DNA of 64,000 nucleotides from Paramecium sonneborni (taxonomy: Eukaryota; Ciliophora; Oligohymenophorea; Peniculida; Parameciidae). The stretch spans positions 28,185-92,184 of the forward strand of contig CAJJDN010000031.1 of NCBI GenBank assembly GCA_905182985.1, written 5' to 3'. Each line of letters begins with the position of its first letter. Position 1 is the first letter of the stretch. The position numbers and the translations under genes are program-made. Below are positions 23,100 through 35,871 of the stretch, piece by piece. A model generated the notes under the pieces. The model saw only the letters and a list, made by a program, of their open reading frames with translations, did no database searches and was not told the origin of the DNA.

Positions 23100-23897
23100 A
23101 TGGATAAAATAACATAGACATAATTTGATTTAACAACATTCCAAACTGATTATTTGAGACCTATTCCTAACATTCTCAACTCAGAATTTTAATGGAATGA
23201 TAATATGGCCATAATTAATGTATAATGGAACTATTCTCTTGAAGTCAATTAAGATAAAGTTAGCCAAGTTAGAGAAATCATACAAAATACATGCACAACT
23301 GAAATACGTGATGAAGAATAAAAGGTGCTATTACACACCATTAATTATAGATTTTAATCCAATATCTATAAAATGAAAAAGACATGCTTAAAAATTGTGG
23401 ATTCACTTGTCAAAAGCTACCATTAATCATAGAAAAAAATAAAGATATAGCACATTTTTTATTAATATCAATATGTCATTTAGATGGATTTGAAGAGTAA
23501 TTAAATACTTAATAATATCCTAGATTCTTAGATGTTTTTATTCAAACTGATGTCACTTAAAATTCCTTAGAATTATTTGCTTAACTGTTTGGAGAACTTA
23601 AATTACCTTAAGAATATATCACCTAGTATATCAATTATTGCATTGAGTTTTGCAACAATATTAAAGTATATCAATCAATATATTTAGGAAAAATAATCGT
23701 AGAATAAACTCGTTAGATATGTATCAATATTTATTTAATAAATGCTTAAATAAAAAGCATTTGCCACTAAAGATGTCTTAACCAACGTAACAAATTATTT
23801 AATTTAGTTATAAGCCTTTTGTATTGAGTTCTCTAAAGTGGGTGAAGTGTCAAGACTCTTTAAATTAGTTAAAGGATAAGAGCCAACAACCTAATGA
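23100..23897 (+). CDS. CNOT11: CNOT11, CCR4-NOT complex subunit (C-terminal module only)
   Basis: Start ATG 23100-23102, stop 23895-23897. Introns 23325-23350 (26 nt, unusual GTG donor), 23666-23687 (22 nt) and 23787-23807 (21 nt) give 242 residues. The pattern follows the C-terminal half of animal CNOT11: LRPIPNILNSEFQWND, KLPLIIEKNKDIAHFLLISI, LDVFIQTDVTQNSLELF, PQEYITQYINYCIEFCNNIK, KLVRYVSIFIQQMLKQK and LQAFCIEFSKVGEVSRLFKL. The animal protein is about twice as long; its N-terminal NOT1-binding part is missing here or too diverged. The module normally takes part in mRNA deadenylation with CNOT1 and CNOT10. Without the introns this gene is unreadable. Confidence 0.88.
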
Positions 23898-24859
23898 TAA
23901 ATACCATGTTATATATGTTTTGTAATTAGTTCCTTCTATATCTCGTTTCAATTAAGGTTCAAATATATAAATAAGTATATATACTTTTTGTAACTTTATT
24001 CATTTCTTTAAGATTAATTTGGCAAAAAAAGTTTAAAATCATCATTATACAAATTTAATTAATGAGAAACTCGAAAAATTCATAAAGAATTTTAAGGATT
24101 TGCTAATAATTTTTGAACACTTTAATTCTAAATAGTTCTAAAATATATCATTACAACCTTATATACAAAAAAAACTTCTTTTTACATAAATATTTTTAGA
24201 ATTTATGGAGTTGATAATATTCTATTTAAGGTGTTTGGATTAAAAATAAATAAAATATTTATTTGTTTATTTTTTTAAGTAATATACAATTATCTATACT
24301 ATTGTGCAGATAGAACATTTATAAAAAGATGTTTAAAAATAAAGATTAATTTCATTTATATCTACGTGATTTGTGTTGATTAAAATGTTAATTTAAAAAA
24401 AATTACCAAATGATATTGAATAGAAGATAACAAAATTTATTGTAATTTAATTTCTGAAAATATTTATACAAAAAAATATAAGATTAATCTGTGAAGATTC
24501 ATACTAATATAATTAAAATTAAAAACCTATCTCTTGAATAAAGTATCAAAACTAATTATTTAATTTTAAAACTGTAATTTTTCTCGTTTAAAAATTTAAT
24601 ATTAAAACTTATATTTCTATAAAATTTTATTTATAAGCTTATTATTCAAAAATTATAATCTGTATTGTTTTATTATTAATAAATGCAAAGATTTATGATG
24701 AAGTTACTTATAAAGAATTCAATCTGATTAGCCCTTTTAATATGATAATTAATTGTGTAAAAATTTGAAAAAATTTTTTAATTAGAATTCTTATGAATTT
24801 CTGAAAAATAGAGTCCAATTAAAATCTCAGCTTAGATTTTCTTTAGTATAATATCAAAC
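23898..24859. other. AT-rich non-coding stretch
   Basis: About 960 bp of low-complexity A/T sequence following CNOT11. No convincing protein on either strand. It marks the start of the gene-poor island that runs to about 37.4 kb. Confidence 0.5.
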
Positions 24860-25216
24860 ATGAGACTTTAAATTTTGCCTAATGAGGATAATGATAATAC
24901 TTATTATAATTCAATAATATAATCGATAATATCAAAATTGAAGTCCCACCATTTATAAATTCAAATTTGCTGCCTTATATTAAAGTCATTTAAAATTGGG
25001 TTTGGTTAATAAAAAAATTATATTTTTTAATAAATGAAAGACCATAGCGAAGAAACATAATCTATAATTTATTAATGGAAGCGCAAAAGAATTTACAAAA
25101 GAAAAGTAGCGACATAATTAATATCATTCTCAGATGATTAAGAATTGAGAAATCATAAAAAATTACTCGCTTAGAAAATACTTTCTAATATAAAGAATAA
25201 ATTATATTGGAATTGA
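24860..25216 (+). CDS. Hypothetical 118-residue open frame
   Basis: ATG 24860-24862 to TGA 25214-25216 without introns. The C-terminal half is basic (IIYQWKRKRIYKRKVATQL; HKKLLAQKILSNIKNK). In DNA of this composition, open frames of around 100 codons arise by chance when only TGA stops, and the flanks are non-coding in character, so this is weak. No family recognised. Confidence 0.3.
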
Positions 25217-25581
25217 ACCTTAATTATGGTAGAGTGAACAAATGATTTGAATTTTGTTTATATGTATTTTAATTTAAATTTGTTCACTATAATTAACTAA
25301 CATTTAAATGATTATTCTCATAAATTTGAATTTAGCGCTTTAACAATATATTAAATACGTTTATTTGTGAAATTATATTCCTAGACTCTAAATAAGAATA
25401 GATAAACATGCTTCAACTTTTAAAATCTCTTCTAATAGGCATTTTTCTAAATAGACATTTGGTATCAAATTTTATATTTCCTATTTTTCACTAAATAAAT
25501 GAACAAATATATAAATTATGATGTATTATTTTTATTAAAATATTGAGCTCATCCTTTCTTCCAATTTATCTCAAAAAAAAA

Positions 25582-26130
25582 ATGAAACAATAAAATGAGA
25601 CTGAAGACCATAAACTTTAAACAAACTAAAATTCTTTGATTCAAAGTTAGAGTGAAGAACCAAAAACAGTATTGATTACTAAACAACAACCATTTTAATT
25701 ACAATCCAATTTTAAAATGTTAGCTTACAAAAATGATATAGAATGCTTACAGAATCTTTAGAAATTCAAGCACAACTTAGCCAAGAAAATAATAAAAAAA
25801 TCAAAAAATTTATGAAAAACTTTTGATTTTCCTAATTTATTCATTAACACAATTGTCATTATTTAAATGTTCCTTTCACTTAAGGAATAAATTATTTATT
25901 TGTATAAATTAAAAAAACTAGACTTCTTCGAAATTTTTTTTCTCAATTATGCTTATGATCAGTATTACTAGGTTTTTAATAAATCTAATATTACAAATAA
26001 AATAGTAAAAAACGAGAATAGTCAATAGACTTAAATCAGATTTATAAAAAAATATATATTTCTTAAATGTTTAAGCATCTCAAAATTTTTTCTTACTTTA
26101 ATATAAAATATTCAAATGAAATTAAAATGA
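25582..26130 (+). pseudogene. Broken ORF, possibly the N-terminus of a cyclic-nucleotide-gated-type K+ channel
   Basis: An ATG at 25582 opens a frame that runs to 26130 with one in-frame TGA at 25813-25815. The text before it (NLQKFKHNLAKKIIKKSKN) and after it (KTFDFPNLFINTIVII) look like one continuous protein, and from memory this resembles the cytoplasmic N-terminus of the large Paramecium K+ channel family just before the first membrane segment. No GT...AG pair of suitable size covers the TGA. The sequence after about 25,900 degenerates into A/T-rich codons. Most likely a decayed fragment. Confidence 0.4.
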
Positions 26131-26411
26131 AACAATGTCTTCAATTTATAAATAAATACTAATTACCTTTACAGTTTAAGTATTCCATCCTATAATAAAA
26201 TTTATCGCTCTAAATGAATGATTTTGGGTATTATTTAAAATTAAGGAATGATATTAACAAAAAATTGATCCTTCAATTTTTTTTTATTATAAAAAATAAT
26301 TTTTTTTTTGCATTTAATGAAAATTCAGCTTACAGCACTGCTTATAGTGAAAAAAACTTTAAGCATTGATCCAGATCTTCAATATTATCAAGAACAATAA
26401 CTCATAAAAGA

Positions 26412-27436
26412 ATTATAGTGTCTTTTTAACTTCAAGAATATGAGTCAAAAGAATTGTTTTGAAATTAATGATAATTTTACTTTCTTGAACTTTTATTGCT
26501 TAAAGTAAGTTATTTTAGGAATTTATATAAGAGAGGGCATATCAGTTATAATAGTTCATCTCAAATAATATGATTATTTTCTTCTATAATGATATCTTAA
26601 TATCTATTTAATAAGAAAATTACAGATTGTAAATTAGCCTTAATATATATGGATAAAACTTTCAAAAATACTTTAAATAGGGTTTATAATAATAATATTA
26701 TTTTTAATAATATAATAAAAGAATTCGCGGGATTTTCCATTTAATGTTCTAGAAAGATTTACAAATTTATACTAGGAATTAGATTCTCGAATCAATAAAA
26801 TTGATGAAAGATTAAGATAAGTCAAACTTAGAAACAGAGATTATATAAAAATAGAATATCAAGATGACTGAAGAATCTCTTTTGTTATTTAAAAAAGAAT
26901 TAGCTAGGAAAATAGTGAAAAAATGATTGGATTATAAGGCAAAGAAATTATACATGATTGATTAATGAGTTTTTCCTTGAATACTTCTTTAAAAAAAAAG
27001 AACTTTCTTTTTTTAATATATATTTTTCATAGTATTTTACTTTTATAGATTCTAATTAATCTAGAAAAAAAAGTTATTTATAATAACCAACATCTTTTAC
27101 AGCAGAAATGTCTCCATTCTTTGATCAACTTCCAACTTTTCTTTAATATCTTAAGCCTTAGATATTTCTTTCATTTTCATATATAGTAAGTCCAACCTAT
27201 AGAGAGAATCAGAAGGCAAGGGATTTGATTCCAACTCAAGAATATAAGGTCTAAATAAGTGATAATCAGTACTTATGAATTTCAATATCCCAATAAGTAA
27301 TATTATCAAATTGTAAAATTGAAGTCCATCTACCCTAAATATTGATTTTGTATGTGTCTAAAATTTCTTAAGGTAAAATTTTTAATTTAATGCCTGAATT
27401 AGTTTTGTGAGCTTTTAAACATTTTTAAATGCATTC
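26412..27436. repeat. Exact direct repeat, copy 1 (1,025 nt) left of gap
   Basis: Identical as read to 27559-28583 and ends at the first N of the gap. It contains the extreme 3' part of the oxysterol-binding-protein pseudogene on the minus strand (27266-27436) plus decayed downstream DNA. Confidence 0.9.
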
Positions 27437-27558
27437 NNNNNNNNNNNNNNNNNNNNNNNNNNNNNNNNNNNNNNNNNNNNNNNNNNNNNNNNNNNNNNNN
27501 NNNNNNNNNNNNNNNNNNNNNNNNNNNNNNNNNNNNNNNNNNNNNNNNNNNNNNNNNN
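27437..27558. other. Run of N (122 nt)
   Basis: Assembly gap flanked by the 1,025-nt repeat. The inverted copy at 48167-51760 crosses the same locus without any gap or repeat. Confidence 0.95.
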
Positions 27559-28583
27559 ATTATAGTGTCTTTTTAACTTCAAGAATATGAGTCAAAAGAA
27601 TTGTTTTGAAATTAATGATAATTTTACTTTCTTGAACTTTTATTGCTTAAAGTAAGTTATTTTAGGAATTTATATAAGAGAGGGCATATCAGTTATAATA
27701 GTTCATCTCAAATAATATGATTATTTTCTTCTATAATGATATCTTAATATCTATTTAATAAGAAAATTACAGATTGTAAATTAGCCTTAATATATATGGA
27801 TAAAACTTTCAAAAATACTTTAAATAGGGTTTATAATAATAATATTATTTTTAATAATATAATAAAAGAATTCGCGGGATTTTCCATTTAATGTTCTAGA
27901 AAGATTTACAAATTTATACTAGGAATTAGATTCTCGAATCAATAAAATTGATGAAAGATTAAGATAAGTCAAACTTAGAAACAGAGATTATATAAAAATA
28001 GAATATCAAGATGACTGAAGAATCTCTTTTGTTATTTAAAAAAGAATTAGCTAGGAAAATAGTGAAAAAATGATTGGATTATAAGGCAAAGAAATTATAC
28101 ATGATTGATTAATGAGTTTTTCCTTGAATACTTCTTTAAAAAAAAAGAACTTTCTTTTTTTAATATATATTTTTCATAGTATTTTACTTTTATAGATTCT
28201 AATTAATCTAGAAAAAAAAGTTATTTATAATAACCAACATCTTTTACAGCAGAAATGTCTCCATTCTTTGATCAACTTCCAACTTTTCTTTAATATCTTA
28301 AGCCTTAGATATTTCTTTCATTTTCATATATAGTAAGTCCAACCTATAGAGAGAATCAGAAGGCAAGGGATTTGATTCCAACTCAAGAATATAAGGTCTA
28401 AATAAGTGATAATCAGTACTTATGAATTTCAATATCCCAATAAGTAATATTATCAAATTGTAAAATTGAAGTCCATCTACCCTAAATATTGATTTTGTAT
28501 GTGTCTAAAATTTCTTAAGGTAAAATTTTTAATTTAATGCCTGAATTAGTTTTGTGAGCTTTTAAACATTTTTAAATGCATTC
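27559..28583. repeat. Exact direct repeat, copy 2 (1,025 nt) right of gap
   Basis: Second copy of 26412-27436, starting at the first base after the N run. Joining 27436 to 28584 gives the sequence seen in the inverted copy. Confidence 0.9.
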
Positions 28584-30866
28584 AGGAGTGACTTTACAAA
28601 CTTTTCCAATAAACTAGTCTATTTTTTAAGAAGAAGAACTAAAGAAACCAGCATTTTTATCTTTAGGATTAAAAGTGATTTCAACTAATAACTAATTGTC
28701 TGGCTAAAAACAATAGCTCCGTTTATGACAATTGACACTTCTTTAGCCTAACAAAACACCATAAAGCATAAATGGTTATGCCATATAATAGAATTTGAGA
28801 TTTGTATTCAAATAATGTATTTAGGAATGGCCTTATTATTCACCAGCTAAACTATTAGTTCCCATGTTAACTAAAGGGCAGAATGCACCAAATAACTTAT
28901 AATCTCTGCCATACATAATGTAATTAGAAATAGGAGGATGATGAGAAGTTTATTCTAAATAGATAGGACATCCTTTGATTCTACCTTCGAATGTTTCTCC
29001 AATTATTGGGTTGAATGGTTTTTCCTATTAAACACCCATCATGAAACTTGATATGTGAAATGCAACAGTTAGTCTTAATTATTCGAAAACATCTGTAGTT
29101 TAGGCAGCCTTTTCTAAAAAAACAGGAGCATGTCCTTAAGCTCTGGCCATTCTCTCTAGAAATGATCTAGCTTCAAATACTTAGATAGGTAATGAGACTG
29201 ACATTAGTGATTTCCCACTCAATAAATTCGATCCCATCCTTTTGATGATATCCAATAAAACACTTCTTTGGTCACTTATTAATTTCTTATTTGTATATAT
29301 CAATCCTCCTTTTTTTGGATCTACTTCATAGTATTTAGTCAGTAAAAAATGACCATCCTCTTTTGATGTTCCCAAGAATTTGTCTAAGCCAGAAAGAATA
29401 CTTTGATTAAATTACCTCTAGATTGATTTTTAAATGAAATGTCCTCTCTAAACCAAATCTAATATTTCCATATATTCTTAAGGTGATTATTGTTAGTGCT
29501 GTTCTGAAGTTATTCTTGGTACTTCAGGCACTAATTGAATAAAGGATATCTATAAATTATCAATATCATCATCATCATTTTTAATGAGTACGTGTTCAGT
29601 CTATTATTTAATATAATGATCAGCTTCGATGATTTGATTATCAATGTTTTCAAAATTGAGAAGAAACCTTTTCATAACTTCTTCTCCTTTTTCTCTGTTT
29701 TCACATTCTAAGTATACATCTTCAATAATTTAAGTTTTAAATTTTTCCTCTTGTTGAGCTTAGATAAGAACACAAGATCGTGTGATTTTATATTTATCTG
29801 CACCTTCAACTCTATCCTTATCAATTTAATTATGATGAATTTCATTCCCAATATATTTCTTTAGAATACAATATGAGTTTTCATCTATTTAAAAATGCTT
29901 TTAGGTGTAAATTAATCTAATTTTTTGATTCGAATTTAGAGAGTGAGACTTTGACTATTTACAAAAGCTCTCTTGTGAAACAAACTCATTTTATTTTAAT
30001 TGGTTATTGGACAACTTCTAATCCATATCGAATTCTGTGAAGATTATTGCACAATCTTTTTTGGTTGGGTAAACCTAATAAATAGATACTTAAGGATTCC
30101 AATTATCAACGAATGTGTGTATAGATAATTCCTAATATATCAAAAAAACATCATCATTACATCGAAAATTCTTGCAGGAGGCATTTCTGATTTTAAAAAA
30201 AATCTCATATGTAAAGAATCATTTGGATCTTAATAAAGTTATTTTTTCTAAGATTGAAATAGCACTTTAAAGGAATGGATATCTGAAAAGCCTTATAAAT
30301 TTTCATGAGTGTTTTCCAATATTATTTCAATGTCATTCTTATATTTATATTACTATTTACTTATAAAAATTAAGGCAGTAATGGAATCATCTACCTCATT
30401 CGAGATATTTAACTTGGCTTTATGGCCATTAAAGGGACTCCTTAATTTATCACTCTCTCAGATTCTGGCATAAATTAATCCCATTCCTATAATGTTTTCT
30501 CTTGGTTCTCTTTTTTTATTTATGTTGCCAGGTATTTCCCATTAAAAAAATCATACCACTATAATGCCTCTGATTGATTATTCCAACCAAATCGTACCAC
30601 TTTAGGTTCTATTTCCTATTGAGTCTTGAGCTTTATTGCCCATTTCCCTTGATGAAAAGCAACTGGATGGATTATATAATTTTGAATTAACAACTACTTT
30701 TATGTTTAACCCTTGACATCAATATACCTGAGTATCTCTGTATATATCAATCCTTTACCTATTGCATCAGATCATATATCAAAAGCCTCTCCCCCCATCC
30801 CTTTAATACACCACTCTCTTTAAATGCACTACAACTCATTAATGAATTCTTATATTTATCGAGCAT
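28413..30866 (-). pseudogene. Oxysterol-binding protein-related pseudogene (PH - START-like - ORD)
   Basis: Start ATG 30864-30866; the longest frame ends 28413-28415. Recognisable order: PH-like N-terminus (GVLKGWG; GLIYTEILRYIDVKGQ; WAIKLKTQQEIEP; SEALQWYDFFNGKYL), a middle part resembling a START domain (HSFKVLFQSQKKQLYQDPND; MRFFLKSEMPPARIFD), and a complete ORD with LEQTSHHPPISNYI, the OSBP signature. One intron, 30132-30160 (29 nt), is needed. Lesions: an extra AG near 30788 shifts the frame after the first PH strand; a TGA at 30772-30774 where Trp is expected; an extra GA near 30456; and a shift just before the stop, because PYILELESNPLPSDSLYRLD continues the family's C-terminus in another frame. 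Sterol or phospholipid transfer at membrane contacts would be the ancestral role. Confidence 0.8.
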
Positions 30867-31856
30867 CTTGATATTTAAATTTATAATAAATCAAAATATA
30901 ATTCAATCACACTAATTAAATCCTTTTTCAAATTATCTCTTATAAAATTTATTCTTTGTCAATATTGATCAGATATTGTAAAAGGTATTTTTAAGATAGA
31001 GCTCTTTGATACAGCTCCTTGCAACATACACAAATCTAAGCCAAAATAACCGATAACTCTTTATCCTTGAAATATAATGACATCAATTAATCATTTACTC
31101 TCTTGACTCTCAATTCCAAAAGATAACAGAATGCAGCATTCTTCTCATAATTTGATTTATTTTCATTTATCCTATATTTATTAACTGGTCAATTTTATAA
31201 TATAGAATAAATTTTTCTATTAATTTTTGTAATTATGCCTAAGGACTGTAATTTATGAACAAAAAATATTGAATCCCTTAATATAACTTCAAAAATTTTA
31301 TTTATTAAAAATTAATAACCCTAATATTTCTTTAAGAGCCTTATTCAAATTGTCTTAGATCTTCCATTTTATAGCAATTACTTTTTTATAATATTTAAAT
31401 TATACAATTCTTTAATACCCTATACTCGGATTTAAAAATATCTAAGATACATAGGGATTCTTATGTTGATCGCTTTTCAATTTCATTTAATTTATCAACT
31501 AATTTATGCAATTCAAACTAGGTTCCAATTGTTTTTAATTGATTAGTTAAGACTCTATATTTGAATAATAAAGAATAAGCCTATAATAATAACTAAAAAA
31601 TAATTTAGCTTTGAATTTCAATTTTATTAAAATAACTAAAATACGACAATATTTTATACTTATTTTATAAATTGGAAAATTCTCTCGAGTAATTCAGAAT
31701 ATATTCTAATTTATCTGTTGTTCTCGCATCTAATATTTATCAAAATAAATTACTTAAGTAACCTTTAAATAAGGAGATATCATCAACTACTATCTCAAAG
31801 TTCTCGAAGCAACTTGAAACTTGATTTAAATTAAGAATTAAATAGTCAGTTATACT
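29836..31856. repeat. Triplicated block, copy 1 (2,021 nt)
   Basis: Covers the 5' part of the OSBP pseudogene and most of the coiled-coil pseudogene. Repeated exactly at 31858-33878, and from 29883 onward at 33880-35853. Single N bases at 31857 and 33879 separate the copies. Confidence 0.9.
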
Positions 31857-31857
31857 N

Positions 31858-33878
31858 TGAATTTCATTCCCAATATATTTCTTTAGAATACAATATGAGT
31901 TTTCATCTATTTAAAAATGCTTTTAGGTGTAAATTAATCTAATTTTTTGATTCGAATTTAGAGAGTGAGACTTTGACTATTTACAAAAGCTCTCTTGTGA
32001 AACAAACTCATTTTATTTTAATTGGTTATTGGACAACTTCTAATCCATATCGAATTCTGTGAAGATTATTGCACAATCTTTTTTGGTTGGGTAAACCTAA
32101 TAAATAGATACTTAAGGATTCCAATTATCAACGAATGTGTGTATAGATAATTCCTAATATATCAAAAAAACATCATCATTACATCGAAAATTCTTGCAGG
32201 AGGCATTTCTGATTTTAAAAAAAATCTCATATGTAAAGAATCATTTGGATCTTAATAAAGTTATTTTTTCTAAGATTGAAATAGCACTTTAAAGGAATGG
32301 ATATCTGAAAAGCCTTATAAATTTTCATGAGTGTTTTCCAATATTATTTCAATGTCATTCTTATATTTATATTACTATTTACTTATAAAAATTAAGGCAG
32401 TAATGGAATCATCTACCTCATTCGAGATATTTAACTTGGCTTTATGGCCATTAAAGGGACTCCTTAATTTATCACTCTCTCAGATTCTGGCATAAATTAA
32501 TCCCATTCCTATAATGTTTTCTCTTGGTTCTCTTTTTTTATTTATGTTGCCAGGTATTTCCCATTAAAAAAATCATACCACTATAATGCCTCTGATTGAT
32601 TATTCCAACCAAATCGTACCACTTTAGGTTCTATTTCCTATTGAGTCTTGAGCTTTATTGCCCATTTCCCTTGATGAAAAGCAACTGGATGGATTATATA
32701 ATTTTGAATTAACAACTACTTTTATGTTTAACCCTTGACATCAATATACCTGAGTATCTCTGTATATATCAATCCTTTACCTATTGCATCAGATCATATA
32801 TCAAAAGCCTCTCCCCCCATCCCTTTAATACACCACTCTCTTTAAATGCACTACAACTCATTAATGAATTCTTATATTTATCGAGCATCTTGATATTTAA
32901 ATTTATAATAAATCAAAATATAATTCAATCACACTAATTAAATCCTTTTTCAAATTATCTCTTATAAAATTTATTCTTTGTCAATATTGATCAGATATTG
33001 TAAAAGGTATTTTTAAGATAGAGCTCTTTGATACAGCTCCTTGCAACATACACAAATCTAAGCCAAAATAACCGATAACTCTTTATCCTTGAAATATAAT
33101 GACATCAATTAATCATTTACTCTCTTGACTCTCAATTCCAAAAGATAACAGAATGCAGCATTCTTCTCATAATTTGATTTATTTTCATTTATCCTATATT
33201 TATTAACTGGTCAATTTTATAATATAGAATAAATTTTTCTATTAATTTTTGTAATTATGCCTAAGGACTGTAATTTATGAACAAAAAATATTGAATCCCT
33301 TAATATAACTTCAAAAATTTTATTTATTAAAAATTAATAACCCTAATATTTCTTTAAGAGCCTTATTCAAATTGTCTTAGATCTTCCATTTTATAGCAAT
33401 TACTTTTTTATAATATTTAAATTATACAATTCTTTAATACCCTATACTCGGATTTAAAAATATCTAAGATACATAGGGATTCTTATGTTGATCGCTTTTC
33501 AATTTCATTTAATTTATCAACTAATTTATGCAATTCAAACTAGGTTCCAATTGTTTTTAATTGATTAGTTAAGACTCTATATTTGAATAATAAAGAATAA
33601 GCCTATAATAATAACTAAAAAATAATTTAGCTTTGAATTTCAATTTTATTAAAATAACTAAAATACGACAATATTTTATACTTATTTTATAAATTGGAAA
33701 ATTCTCTCGAGTAATTCAGAATATATTCTAATTTATCTGTTGTTCTCGCATCTAATATTTATCAAAATAAATTACTTAAGTAACCTTTAAATAAGGAGAT
33801 ATCATCAACTACTATCTCAAAGTTCTCGAAGCAACTTGAAACTTGATTTAAATTAAGAATTAAATAGTCAGTTATACT
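31858..33878. repeat. Triplicated block, copy 2 (2,021 nt)
   Basis: Exact copy of 29836-31856, bounded by N at 31857 and N at 33879. Carries truncated OSBP and coiled-coil pseudogene sequence again. Confidence 0.9.
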
Positions 33879-33879
33879 N

Positions 33880-35853
33880 ATCTATTTAAAAATGCTTTTA
33901 GGTGTAAATTAATCTAATTTTTTGATTCGAATTTAGAGAGTGAGACTTTGACTATTTACAAAAGCTCTCTTGTGAAACAAACTCATTTTATTTTAATTGG
34001 TTATTGGACAACTTCTAATCCATATCGAATTCTGTGAAGATTATTGCACAATCTTTTTTGGTTGGGTAAACCTAATAAATAGATACTTAAGGATTCCAAT
34101 TATCAACGAATGTGTGTATAGATAATTCCTAATATATCAAAAAAACATCATCATTACATCGAAAATTCTTGCAGGAGGCATTTCTGATTTTAAAAAAAAT
34201 CTCATATGTAAAGAATCATTTGGATCTTAATAAAGTTATTTTTTCTAAGATTGAAATAGCACTTTAAAGGAATGGATATCTGAAAAGCCTTATAAATTTT
34301 CATGAGTGTTTTCCAATATTATTTCAATGTCATTCTTATATTTATATTACTATTTACTTATAAAAATTAAGGCAGTAATGGAATCATCTACCTCATTCGA
34401 GATATTTAACTTGGCTTTATGGCCATTAAAGGGACTCCTTAATTTATCACTCTCTCAGATTCTGGCATAAATTAATCCCATTCCTATAATGTTTTCTCTT
34501 GGTTCTCTTTTTTTATTTATGTTGCCAGGTATTTCCCATTAAAAAAATCATACCACTATAATGCCTCTGATTGATTATTCCAACCAAATCGTACCACTTT
34601 AGGTTCTATTTCCTATTGAGTCTTGAGCTTTATTGCCCATTTCCCTTGATGAAAAGCAACTGGATGGATTATATAATTTTGAATTAACAACTACTTTTAT
34701 GTTTAACCCTTGACATCAATATACCTGAGTATCTCTGTATATATCAATCCTTTACCTATTGCATCAGATCATATATCAAAAGCCTCTCCCCCCATCCCTT
34801 TAATACACCACTCTCTTTAAATGCACTACAACTCATTAATGAATTCTTATATTTATCGAGCATCTTGATATTTAAATTTATAATAAATCAAAATATAATT
34901 CAATCACACTAATTAAATCCTTTTTCAAATTATCTCTTATAAAATTTATTCTTTGTCAATATTGATCAGATATTGTAAAAGGTATTTTTAAGATAGAGCT
35001 CTTTGATACAGCTCCTTGCAACATACACAAATCTAAGCCAAAATAACCGATAACTCTTTATCCTTGAAATATAATGACATCAATTAATCATTTACTCTCT
35101 TGACTCTCAATTCCAAAAGATAACAGAATGCAGCATTCTTCTCATAATTTGATTTATTTTCATTTATCCTATATTTATTAACTGGTCAATTTTATAATAT
35201 AGAATAAATTTTTCTATTAATTTTTGTAATTATGCCTAAGGACTGTAATTTATGAACAAAAAATATTGAATCCCTTAATATAACTTCAAAAATTTTATTT
35301 ATTAAAAATTAATAACCCTAATATTTCTTTAAGAGCCTTATTCAAATTGTCTTAGATCTTCCATTTTATAGCAATTACTTTTTTATAATATTTAAATTAT
35401 ACAATTCTTTAATACCCTATACTCGGATTTAAAAATATCTAAGATACATAGGGATTCTTATGTTGATCGCTTTTCAATTTCATTTAATTTATCAACTAAT
35501 TTATGCAATTCAAACTAGGTTCCAATTGTTTTTAATTGATTAGTTAAGACTCTATATTTGAATAATAAAGAATAAGCCTATAATAATAACTAAAAAATAA
35601 TTTAGCTTTGAATTTCAATTTTATTAAAATAACTAAAATACGACAATATTTTATACTTATTTTATAAATTGGAAAATTCTCTCGAGTAATTCAGAATATA
35701 TTCTAATTTATCTGTTGTTCTCGCATCTAATATTTATCAAAATAAATTACTTAAGTAACCTTTAAATAAGGAGATATCATCAACTACTATCTCAAAGTTC
35801 TCGAAGCAACTTGAAACTTGATTTAAATTAAGAATTAAATAGTCAGTTATACT
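33880..35853. repeat. Triplicated block, copy 3 (1,974 nt)
   Basis: Exact copy of 29883-31856. Only this copy continues into unique sequence at 35854, so the true order is probably one block followed by 35854. Confidence 0.9.
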
Positions 35854-35871
35854 GCAATAAAAATGGCTCAT

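Larger units (their letters stand above)
30928..35871 (-). pseudogene. Frame-shifted coiled-coil protein gene (span inflated by two extra copies)
   Basis: Reading from ATG 35869-35871 through 35854, then copy 1 from 31856 down to the stop at 30928-30930. A 24-nt intron at 31730-31753 hides an in-frame TGA. The protein is helical (LDARTTDKLEYILNYSREF; FELHKLVDKLNEIEKRST), ends ALSQKYLLQYLINIDKEQIL, and has a Cys pair ICVCCKEL. One frame change near 31130-31160 cannot be explained by an intron of normal size, hence the pseudogene label; a missed exon is possible. The bases 31858-35853 are two further copies of the same DNA. Function unknown. Confidence 0.45.
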
